Of a DNA stretch of 50,357 bases, positions 43,088 to 50,357 are shown piece by piece. The DNA comes from Pseudomonadota bacterium (lineage in GTDB: Bacteria > Pseudomonadota > Gammaproteobacteria > Xanthomonadales > SZUA-36), in the NCBI GenBank assembly GCA_015222805.1, contig JADFVZ010000135.1:1-50357 (forward strand), read 5' to 3'. Below the pieces are notes generated by a model that saw only the letters and a list, made by a program, of their open reading frames with translations, had not been told where the DNA came from and searched no databases. The position numbers and the translations under genes were made by a program. Positions within the stretch are counted from its first letter, which is position 1; each line of letters begins with the position of its first letter.

Positions 43088-44437
43088 ATGCTAAATAAAG
43101 AATTTATGGCGCGGGACCTGGCGGTACTCTGGCATCCCTGTACCCAGATGCAGGATCATGAAAGCCTCCCGCTTATCCCGATTCGCAGCGGTCAGGGCGT
43201 CTGGCTGGAAGACCTTGAGGGTAAGCGTTACCTGGATGCGATTTCTTCATGGTGGGTAAATATTTTCGGGCATAACAATCCCCTGATCAGCACGGCGATA
43301 AAACAGCAACTGGATAGACTGGAGCATGTCATCCTCGCTGGTTTCAGTCACGAACCCGCGGTTGAACTTGCTGAACGCCTGGTGGCTATGACCCCTGATC
43401 GTCTCAGCAGGGTCTTTTATGCTGATAATGGTTCAGCTGCCGTCGAAGTGGCTTTAAAAATGAGCTTTCACTACTGGCTTAACCGGGGCGAACCCAGGCG
43501 CCAGCGTTTTGTAAACCTTAGCGGCAGTTATCATGGCGAAACTCTGGGTGCATTGGCGCTGGGAGATGTCAGCCTGTATAAGGACACTTATGGCCCCCTG
43601 TTGCTGGAGCCCATCGTGGCGCCGTCACCGGATGCCTGGCAGGGGCAGGAAGGTGAGGACAGCTATGACACTGCGGTTCGATGCCTGCTGGAGATGGAAA
43701 AGATTTTATCTGCCAATTCAGGTGAAATCTGTGCGGTTATTGTTGAGCCGCTTATTCAGTGTGCCGGTGGAATGCGCATGTACCACCCGCATTATCTCAG
43801 TGGCCTGCGTAGCTTGTGTGATCAGTACAATGTGCACCTGATAGCTGATGAAATTGCCGTCGGCTTCGGTCGGACCGGAACCATGTTTGCCTGTGAACAG
43901 GCTGATATCAGCCCTGACTTCATGTGTTTGTCCAAAGGTTTAACCGGTGGCTATTTACCCATGTCCGCAGTGCTTACCAGTGAAGATGTCTATTCGGCGT
44001 TCTATTCAGATTATGCCAGCCTCAAGGGCTTTTTACATTCCCATAGTTATACCGGCAATGCCCTGGCCTGCGCTGCAGCATTAGCTACCCTGGATATTTT
44101 TGCCAATCAGCCGGTACTGGAAAACAATGTGAAACTGGCCGCATTAATGATGGACTCGGTCTCTACACTGACAGACCACCCGCATGTAGGTGAAATACGA
44201 CAGACAGGTATGGTCCTGGCCATCGAAATGGTCAAGCAACGTGAAACCAGGGAAGCCTGGCCGTGGCAGGAGCGCCGCGGGCTTGAGGTTTATCAATATG
44301 GACTTTCACAGGGCGTACTCCTGCGTCCGCTGGGTAATATTGTCTATTTTATGCCGCCTTATGTTATCAATGCAGAGGAGATCGCGCTAATGGGCCGGGT
44401 TGCAATTGAGGGTATTGAGCGGGCTTGCAGTCAGTGA
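43088..44437 (+). CDS. bioA: Adenosylmethionine-8-amino-7-oxononanoate aminotransferase
   Basis: A 449-residue PLP enzyme of biotin synthesis, converting KAPA to DAPA with S-adenosylmethionine as amino donor. BioA-specific stretches: LWHPCTQMQDHESLPLIPI near the N-terminus, DAISSWWVNIFGHNNP, YADNGSAAVEVALKMSFHYW, GSYHGETLGALALGD, ADEIAVGFGRTGTMFACEQA and the PLP lysine in CLSKGLTGGYLPMSA near residue 280. Other bio genes are not adjacent. It overlaps rsmE by 4 bases. Confidence 0.95.
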   Translation: MLNKEFMARDLAVLWHPCTQMQDHESLPLIPIRSGQGVWLEDLEGKRYLDAISSWWVNIFGHNNPLISTAIKQQLDRLEHVILAGFSHEPAVELAERLVAMTPDRLSRVFYADNGSAAVEVALKMSFHYWLNRGEPRRQRFVNLSGSYHGETLGALALGDVSLYKDTYGPLLLEPIVAPSPDAWQGQEGEDSYDTAVRCLLEMEKILSANSGEICAVIVEPLIQCAGGMRMYHPHYLSGLRSLCDQYNVHLIADEIAVGFGRTGTMFACEQADISPDFMCLSKGLTGGYLPMSAVLTSEDVYSAFYSDYASLKGFLHSHSYTGNALACAAALATLDIFANQPVLENNVKLAALMMDSVSTLTDHPHVGEIRQTGMVLAIEMVKQRETREAWPWQERRGLEVYQYGLSQGVLLRPLGNIVYFMPPYVINAEEIALMGRVAIEGIERACSQ

Positions 44438-45165
44438 AATCCAGAAGGGCATATCTGGAGCAGCTTCTTTACGTTGGTGAAAGTGTTCTACTTGATGGCG
44501 ATAAGGCACATTATTTAGCCCGGGTGCTACGCCTGCGGCAGGGGCACAGCATTGAACTGTTTAATGGTGATGGCTATAACTACGCAGGTGAAATTATCGC
44601 CTGTAGTAAAAAGACTGTAGAGTTGAAAATAAACTCTCAGGAACCTGGTTTGACTGCATCCAATATAAAAATCAAGCTGGTCCAGGCATTAAGCAGGGGT
44701 GAGCGCCTGGACTACAGCCTGCAAAAAGCGACTGAGCTGGGGGTTGACTCCATCCAGTTGTTGCTCAGTGAACGGGTGGAACTACACCTTGATGAAAAAC
44801 GACTAGAGCGGCGCATGCGACATTGGCAACAGGTCATTATTAGCGCCTGCGAGCAATGCGGGCGCAGTGATGTCCCGAGATTAAGCCAGCCAGTGGAATT
44901 GGCAACTTATTTAGCAACAGAGAATATATCTAATGGTGTAGTCCTTGATCCCGAAGCCGAGCAGGGGATCTCAGGGGTAAATATTAACCCTGATAGTGTG
45001 GATTTGCTGGTCGGGCCTGAAGGCGGGTTTTCGACGGTTGAAATGGAGCGGCTGCTGGCAGCCAATGTACAGGCCATGAGGCTGGGTCCGCGGGTGCTTA
45101 GAACAGAAACGGCCGGTCCTGCAGCAATTGCTGTACTCCAGCAATATTATGGTGATCTTAACTAG
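44434..45165 (+). CDS. rsmE: 16S rRNA (uracil-1498-N3)-methyltransferase
   Basis: A 243-residue SPOUT-type methyltransferase modifying U1498 in 16S rRNA. It has the N-terminal PUA-like part HYLARVLRLRQGHSIELFNG, the conserved QALSRGERLDYSLQKATELG, ERMRHWQQ-like helix and CEQCGRS, and the SAM-binding knot LVGPEGGFSTVEMERL and LGPRVLRTETAGPAAIAVL. I chose the GTG at 44434, whose GTGA overlap with bioA suggests coupling; a TTG three codons upstream is also open. Its stop codon is part of an 18-bp palindrome. Confidence 0.93.
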   Translation: MKSRRAYLEQLLYVGESVLLDGDKAHYLARVLRLRQGHSIELFNGDGYNYAGEIIACSKKTVELKINSQEPGLTASNIKIKLVQALSRGERLDYSLQKATELGVDSIQLLLSERVELHLDEKRLERRMRHWQQVIISACEQCGRSDVPRLSQPVELATYLATENISNGVVLDPEAEQGISGVNINPDSVDLLVGPEGGFSTVEMERLLAANVQAMRLGPRVLRTETAGPAAIAVLQQYYGDLN

Positions 45166-45179
45166 TGTCATGACACTAG
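45162..45179. repeat. Perfect 18-bp palindrome over the rsmE stop codon
   Basis: CTAGTGTCATGACACTAG is fully symmetric and includes the TAG stop of rsmE. Near-copies occur at 35143-35158 (over the cysQ stop) and 34972-34982. It could be a short hairpin terminator (followed by AGCTTTT) or a member of a small dispersed repeat family. Confidence 0.6.
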
Positions 45180-45241
45180 AGCTTTTCGGTGGCGGAATTA
45201 ATCGGGGTCTGTTCCCCCCTGCCTGAGTCAATGTGCTTGTC

Positions 45242-45260
45242 ATAATAAATGAGAATTATT
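45242..45260. promoter_or_regulatory. Possible Fur-box-like site before the lipoprotein pseudogene
   Basis: ATAATAAATGAGAATTATT resembles Fur boxes in its AATGAGAATTATT core and lies about 90 bases before the degraded lipoprotein gene, ahead of AT-rich promoter-like DNA (tatatttataaa). The match is partial. Confidence 0.3.
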
Positions 45261-45348
45261 CAGGTTCTTCGACTATATTTATAAATCAAGGTTTTTAAAG
45301 CAGGGGTGCAGTTCATTGAGCGCACAATTTTGAGGGGGTAAACAAACA

Positions 45349-47201
45349 ATCAATACATTAAAAAATCAAACAAGGGCCGCTGCCTTCATTCGTGCGAGCA
45401 TCGCATTACTTTCTGTTCTAGTGGTGATTAGCTGCGCTACAGCCTCAGGACCCGTCAGCAGCAGTCCCGGTACGACATTCGGCAAGATTCACGTGGATAC
45501 GCCAGAAGTATATTCGCGTGAGCGGCTGGTGAATGACCGATTTCAGTAGGACGCGTGGTTGCGCGAAAAGCTCCGCGAGAAACCAACGCAGGGGATACAG
45601 GGTAGTACTGGGATATCGAGCAGCTCAAACACATCGTTCGCACTCGCAGCAGGGGTGAAACCGCAAACCCCGCAGCAACAGCAACTGGAGAAGTCTAAGA
45701 CGCCGCATGAGGTTGTAGATACCCCGATTGAGCAACTTCGAGACGCTATGGCCTACCGGGAAGAAGTCCGTAACGAGATTCTGGAAAATCAGCTCGACGA
45801 TCGTCATGATATTGCTGGTAACACGCTTTATCGACTGAAATTTGACGCAACTGTTGTACCTCACCACGATACCAGCGCCTATGCGATGGTTGAGGTGACA
45901 ATTACGGGCCCTTCAGTCTGGGACATTAGCGATGCTGATGAGAAACCGCAGGCCCCCAGGGATATTCCGAACGAAGCAGGCGAGCTGGATGAGCGTACGT
46001 ACGAACTTTTAATGGAATCAGAGTACGCCAGGTACGTGGCAGGACTGGATGAGGAGACTTTCCTGCTATACAGCCAGGCGTATGACGACTGGGTGAGGGA
46101 GATAGATGCCGATGAATACAGCTGGGAAGATATACTCTTTGGTCCATTACAGGGGTATCTTGATTATGAGGACCAGCGGAACCCTCCAATCAAGAAAGGT
46201 AAAACAACTATCCAGTGGTTTAAATCCAGTGCAATGCGCGATGCGGCGCAGGAAGTCCTCATGGCTCATGGTATCCCCCGTGTATACCATTTGGTTGGAG
46301 GTGTGGAAGGTGGCAGGATTTACCTTGGAATCAATACGGGTCTGGCAAATTTCGTCTCGGATCTCAGGGATCACAATACCGTCATATATACTTACGCAGT
46401 CACTCCAAAGGAACGTGTCCAGAGGATCTACGGGAACACGCTCGCGGCTAAGTCAATGGGTGTCAGTGTGGGTGCAGAGGAAGCCGGTCTAGGCGCGTCG
46501 CTAGCCCATACTAATGCGCGCGAGGCACGGGCAAATGCAATTATGCGACAACCACAGCTCGTAGGGTATAGCCCAGAAGCACATCGTTCTGGAGAGGCGA
46601 CAATGGGTTGGCTCATTGGAGCGCGCTACAGGATTTCTAACGACTCAAAAGGCCTCGTCAGCTTTCGGCACGTACCGGCTCAACACACTCTGACGGGCAT
46701 TATCTCAGTACCATCTTGGTGGACCGAACTCAACCTGGTTACCAAAACCTATTGGCTTGATGAGAGCGGCCATGAATTTACGCAAGAAGGGAAGGAGCTT
46801 ATTGCTGGTGTAGATCCAGGGACAGGCATGGTGACGACAATAGCGTTGCCCGCCGACCCGGCAAGTATCGTAGATATATTGGACCCAAAACGCAGAGAAC
46901 CCAGGGTAACATCGACTGCTGCAATTCCCAGTGTACTCATGGCCTGTGAGCAGGGCGCTGTAATCATACAAGGAAGTCAGCTTTGGCGTAGTACAGTCGT
47001 GACCCTCGGGGGCAGGTGGCTGATTCGATTTCGGTGCTACCGAATATGAGAGGCATAATTGCTACTTTTAACCTGGTGGATGCCTCGAAATCGGGTGCCG
47101 AATCCCTGTACCTGTGGACAAGCGAGGGTGAAGAAAACGCAGGGTCCATATCAGTAAAAGGTGAGTGCAAAAAAACTCCTGATCTTGACAAGCCGTCCTG
47201 A
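45349..47201 (+). pseudogene. Decayed lipoprotein gene of unknown function
   Basis: Read in one frame from 45349, the sequence encodes INTLKNQTRAAAFIRASIAL, then a hydrophobic stretch ending in a lipobox VVISC|ATASG. The first codon is ATC, where an ATG is expected 10 bases after GAGGGGG. The frame meets TAG at 45547 (VNDRFQ*DAWLREK) and is open again to 47008-47012, where a G5 run must become G6 to continue into ADSISVLPNMRGIIATFNLV and the stop at 47201. The remaining open part (from 45559) is 496 residues. The central region includes QWFKSSAMRDAAQEVLMAHG, IPRVYHLVGGVEGGRIYLGI and ARANAIMRQPQLVGYSPEAH. I do not recognise the family. Three lesions make a real pseudogene likely, though the poly-G one could be a sequencing error. 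Confidence 0.7.
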
Positions 47202-47252
47202 AGTATTGGGCGTAGGGTGTCAAATATGGGTGATTCCTAAACCAGATCTGGA

Positions 47253-47816
47253 TTACTGTATCTGGGTGATAGGCAAAGCTCCGTAGGCAGCATGGGCAAC
47301 CAGCTGGTTCAGGCGATCCAGGTCTGGAATCAGGGCATCTTCCTTGCCCGCGAGTTTAACCGTGCCAAATACCCCGAGGGCTGGTGTAGCCTCCAGGTTT
47401 TCTACTATGTCCTTGCCTTCAAGGTTGAGGCTGATAGGTGCGCCACTGATTACCACCCCAATAAACGGCATTTGCCTGTTATTAGCCAGCGATTTGATTA
47501 TTATAATATGTGATCCGGTTTTTTTTGTGTCACTGCCAATGCCGGACAGGCGGGCGTAAGAAATAATCGGCACTTGCCAGTTTTTCCACTCTACAGAGCC
47601 CAGCAACCATTCCGGTGCAGTTTCGAAAGGTTCCGGTTTTTGATACTTAATGATTTCATTCATGCTGGATTTTGGCAGTAAAGCTTTCTGGTCGCCAATA
47701 TCTATCAGGATGCAGGCCAGCCCAGTCTCAGGCCTGCCTGTGGACTGTTTTTTAACTACAGGTCGTTTCTTAATCTGTGTTTTCGGCTTGTTTGAGTGTC
47801 TTCTTGATTTGGCCAT
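47253..47816 (-). CDS. CheW-domain protein (ChpC-like)
   Basis: A 187-residue adaptor with a basic N-terminal tail (RRHSNKPKTQIKKRPVVKK) and a CheW-like domain from about residue 33 (LACILIDIGDQKALLPKSSM, PEWLLGSVEWKNWQVPIISY, GVVISGAPISLNLEG, DALIPDLDRLNQLVAHAAY). It starts 3 bases after the stop of the large hybrid kinase gene, the position of ChpC in Pil-Chp twitching-motility systems, so it is likely to link a receptor with ChpA. Only one CheW-type domain is present. Confidence 0.83.
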   Translation of the reverse strand: MAKSRRHSNKPKTQIKKRPVVKKQSTGRPETGLACILIDIGDQKALLPKSSMNEIIKYQKPEPFETAPEWLLGSVEWKNWQVPIISYARLSGIGSDTKKTGSHIIIIKSLANNRQMPFIGVVISGAPISLNLEGKDIVENLEATPALGVFGTVKLAGKEDALIPDLDRLNQLVAHAAYGALPITQIQ

Positions 47817-47819
47817 GGT

Positions 47820-50357
47820 TTAGCTCTTCTTACTCTCATCCAGCAGTTCGGTCACATTCCTAACCATTTCAGATTCCTGATACGGTTTAGCCATATAACG
47901 ATTAACGCCGATTTCTTTGGCCCGGTCACGGTGTTTTTGTCCGGATCTTGAAGTTATCATAATTAATGGCAAGTCACGCAGACGGGTATCAGCACGTACG
48001 TGTGTTGCCAGCTCATAGCCATCCATACGCGGCATTTCAATATCCAGTACGATCAGGTCAGGCATCCTGTCCATCAATTGCTCGACTGCATCAAGACCGT
48101 CTTTGGCCGTAAATACTTCCATTTCAGCGTTTTCAAGCACGCGTGAGGTAATCTTGCGCATGGTAATCGAATCGTCCACAACCAGGATAAGGGGTACACG
48201 TTGTTCTTCGGGCTCAGCAACAACTTCAATAATGTCTTTAGAAGTCTGGCTGGCCTGGGAAATACCCAGGCGAATTAATGGACCCATGTCGAGGACAATC
48301 AATACTTCACCGTCGCCTGTAATCGTGCCGCCGAGGATGCCGGGGATACTCGCAACCTGTTGTCCCACTGGTTTAATGACTACTTCATGGTGAGACTGTA
48401 GGTTGTTAACCCGGAAAGCGGCCCTATGCTGACCTGCACGAATCATTAACAGTGCAATATTTTCGTCACCAACCGGGGTGGCTGCAAAGCCGAGGACCGG
48501 ATCAAGTTCCAGCAGGTGATAGCTTTCACCGGCGAACTCATAGCTTGGATTGCTACTGTCCATACGCTGGGTGTAATCTTCTGAGGTTAGTTTGGCAACC
48601 CCGCGAACACTTGCCAGCGGTATGGCGAATTCAGATTCACCTGCAGTAACATTAATTGCCTGCATCACTGCCAGGGTGAACGGAATCCGCAGGCGGAAAC
48701 TACTGCCTTTACCCTTGTTCGTATCGATATCGAGAGAGCCGCCAACGGCCTTAATTTCGTTGTTGACCACATCCATGCCGATACCGCGACCGGCGACACC
48801 GGTTAACTCTTCGGCAGTGGTAAATCCGCTTTCCATAATAAATCGCAACAGGGCAGTATCAGAGATCTTGTCGGATTTCTTCAGCAGTCCGCGTTTGATG
48901 GCTTGAGTACGAACTTGCTCAAGATTAATGCCGCCGCCATCGTCTTCTACTGTGATCAGCAATTCAGTTGCCTGATTCTCCACGGTAATGGTGATTTTGC
49001 CTTCGGCGGCTTTTTTGTGTTGCTTGCGGTCTGCCGGTTTTTCAATGCCGTGGGCGATGGCATTGCGAATGATATGCTCCAGCGGGGCTGTGATTGTTTC
49101 CAGTACATCCCTGTCGAGCATACCCTCGGAGTTACCTGCAAGCTGTAAAGTCAGGTTGGCCTTCTTTTGGGTATCTTTCGAAACCTGGCGTACCAGTCGC
49201 CGTAACCTGGGTGCTATGGTGCCAAAGTGGACCATGCGGGTCTGCATCAGGCCTTCATGCAATTCAGTATTTACTCGTGACTGTTGGAGCAGGAGTGTTT
49301 CTGATATGCGTGCGGTATTATCGAGGTCATCTTCCAGGCTGGTTAAATCCGCGACCGACTCGGCGAGCGCCCGTGACAACTGTTGTATAGTCGAGAATCG
49401 ATCCAGTTCCAGCGGATCAAACTCAGTCTCTGAATAATCAGTTTCCCGTTGGAATCGTGACAGGATCTGGGTCTCAGTTTCTATATCCATTTTACGCAAC
49501 TGGTCACGCAAACGGGTGATGGTCTGGTTAACTTCAGTCAGGTTATTCCTGAAACCACCGATTTCCTGGTCAAGTCGAGATCGGTAAATACTGATTTCAC
49601 CGGCATAGTTGATCAGGTCGTTGAGTAAGCTGGCATTAACCCTGACAGTGCCCTCCTGGAGTTCACTGGGCTGGACATTTTCCGACATGACCTGGATAAC
49701 CCGGGGCTGTTCAGGCAGCGCAGGAATAACGATGGCTCGCGGAGCCACAGGTTTTTCTGCTGGAACAGGCTGTTTCTGAGCTTTTGGCAGCTTGATCGTT
49801 TTTGTTGTTGAAGAGGTTTTTTCCAGTTGCTCTATAGCAGAGATGTAACCTTTTAATTGCTCATCAGTAGGCTGTTTGCCCTTGCTGATTGAATCGACCA
49901 TGGAATGAATATGATCACAGCCGGCTTCCAGTCCGGTAACAATTGACTTAGTTATAACCAGCCTTTTCTCGGAAATTTTCTCGAGCAGGGCCTCCATAAC
50001 ATGACTTAGGCCACCAACAGCTGGCATTCCAGCCATCAGTGAACTGCCTTTTAGAGTATGGATTTCACGTTTCAGGCTGTTAACGGTTTTCTGGTTGGTT
50101 AGGTCGGAGTGCCAGCTGTGCAGGATGGTATCAGTTCGTTCCAGAACTTCACGAGCTTCTTCAATGAATATTTCAGCCATCTCTTCTTCAAAGGCCGCAT
50201 CCTTTTTGGCTTTCTCGGCAGCGGCTTCTTCAGCATTGTCTTTTTCAGTAATGGCCTTCTGTGCAGTGGCCCTTTCAGCAGCAGCTTTCTCAGCAGCAGC
50301 TTTCTCAGCAGCAGCTTTCTCAGCAGCAGCTTTCTCAGCAGCAGCTTTCTCAGCAGC
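47820..50357 (-). CDS. ChpA-type hybrid chemotaxis histidine kinase, 5' end missing
   Basis: The C-terminal 845 residues of a large CheA-like kinase; the frame runs through the right edge of the window. In order: an (AAAEK)n repeat at the visible N-terminus, an Hpt domain with phospho-His in REIHTLKGSSLMAGMPAVGG, a dimerisation region (NASLLNDLINYAGEISIYRS), an HATPase domain (IIRNAIAHGIEKPADRKQHK, VEDDGGGINLEQVRT, GVAGRGIGMDVVNNEIKAVG), a CheW-like domain (EFAIPLASVRGVAKL) and a C-terminal receiver (LILVVDDSITMRKITSRVLE, IVLDIEMPRMDGYEL with phospho-Asp, TSRSGQKHRDRAKEIG). This is the ChpA layout of type IV pilus control. Confidence 0.9.
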   Translation of the reverse strand, partial: AAEKAAAEKAAAEKAAAEKAAAEKAAAERATAQKAITEKDNAEEAAAEKAKKDAAFEEEMAEIFIEEAREVLERTDTILHSWHSDLTNQKTVNSLKREIHTLKGSSLMAGMPAVGGLSHVMEALLEKISEKRLVITKSIVTGLEAGCDHIHSMVDSISKGKQPTDEQLKGYISAIEQLEKTSSTTKTIKLPKAQKQPVPAEKPVAPRAIVIPALPEQPRVIQVMSENVQPSELQEGTVRVNASLLNDLINYAGEISIYRSRLDQEIGGFRNNLTEVNQTITRLRDQLRKMDIETETQILSRFQRETDYSETEFDPLELDRFSTIQQLSRALAESVADLTSLEDDLDNTARISETLLLQQSRVNTELHEGLMQTRMVHFGTIAPRLRRLVRQVSKDTQKKANLTLQLAGNSEGMLDRDVLETITAPLEHIIRNAIAHGIEKPADRKQHKKAAEGKITITVENQATELLITVEDDGGGINLEQVRTQAIKRGLLKKSDKISDTALLRFIMESGFTTAEELTGVAGRGIGMDVVNNEIKAVGGSLDIDTNKGKGSSFRLRIPFTLAVMQAINVTAGESEFAIPLASVRGVAKLTSEDYTQRMDSSNPSYEFAGESYHLLELDPVLGFAATPVGDENIALLMIRAGQHRAAFRVNNLQSHHEVVIKPVGQQVASIPGILGGTITGDGEVLIVLDMGPLIRLGISQASQTSKDIIEVVAEPEEQRVPLILVVDDSITMRKITSRVLENAEMEVFTAKDGLDAVEQLMDRMPDLIVLDIEMPRMDGYELATHVRADTRLRDLPLIMITSRSGQKHRDRAKEIGVNRYMAKPYQESEMVRNVTELLDESKKS
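50277..50357. repeat. 15-bp tandem repeat, (AAAEK)n coding, at window edge
   Basis: About 5.4 exact copies of agcagcagctttctc (plus strand) encode repeated AAAEK on the minus strand, immediately upstream of the Hpt domain of the ChpA-type kinase. It forms a charged Ala-rich helix or linker. The window ends inside the array, so the true copy number is unknown. Confidence 0.95.

Noticed and set aside
45559-47049. Intact 496-residue gene starting at TTG
   Set aside because: The upstream frame encodes a lipoprotein signal peptide interrupted by TAG, and the end is frameshifted, so the open part is a remnant and not a complete gene.

Overview
The window reads as a chromosomal segment of a marine-type gammaproteobacterium. 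This rests on an EfpL (YeiP)-type elongation factor, an AmpG/AmpE pair, the anmK-M23 peptidase-tyrS neighbourhood, ErpA, NudC and NudE, a general (type II) secretion gspG-N run, and a ChpA/ChpC-like chemosensory pair. No tRNA, rRNA, CRISPR array or insertion sequence was seen. The left edge starts inside a short dispersed palindromic repeat and the right edge stops inside a 15-bp tandem repeat, which is what an assembled contig ending at repeats would look like.

Layout: 1-2.2 kb, efpL (minus) diverging from ampG. 2.2-7.2 kb, three tandem paralogues of a secreted right-handed beta-helix protein with six conserved cysteines, each with its own similar promoter; the first copy carries two poly-G frameshifts. 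7.2-20.3 kb, an L-rhamnose utilisation locus: amidase and GH78-type alpha-L-rhamnosidase (plus); TonB-dependent receptor, RhaI isomerase and a two-domain RhaEW aldolase/dehydrogenase (minus); then, diverging, a DeoR regulator, an FGGY kinase and an alpha/beta hydrolase that lacks the usual catalytic histidine. Released L-rhamnose would pass isomerase, kinase and aldolase to dihydroxyacetone phosphate and lactaldehyde, the latter oxidised by the fused dehydrogenase.

20.2-26.3 kb, housekeeping genes: anmK and an M23 endopeptidase (minus), tyrS, an MTH1-like Nudix hydrolase and two small unknown genes (plus). 25.8-28.3 kb, a DUF3501 protein, a GlpC/HdrD-like Fe-S protein and a rubredoxin-less rubrerythrin. 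28.5-29.9 kb, an integron-integrase (IntI)-like protein with an intact reading frame that has lost the catalytic Tyr, the HxxR His and the beta-hairpin Lys, followed by a 493-bp gene-free stretch rich in inverted repeats. This is the most unusual item in the window.

29.9-43.0 kb is almost entirely minus strand: a voltage-gated-type K+ channel, BtuF, AmpE-like protein, NudC, ErpA, a DUF6776-like protein, then cysQ, nudE and a histidinol-phosphatase-like IMPase immediately downstream of gspN-gspG. 43.1-45.2 kb, bioA and rsmE (plus). 45.3-47.2 kb, a decayed lipoprotein gene with a lost start, a premature stop and a poly-G frameshift. 47.2 kb to the end, a CheW-domain protein and the C-terminal part of a ChpA-type hybrid histidine kinase.

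All function calls come from recognising sequence motifs by eye. No database search or alignment program was run.
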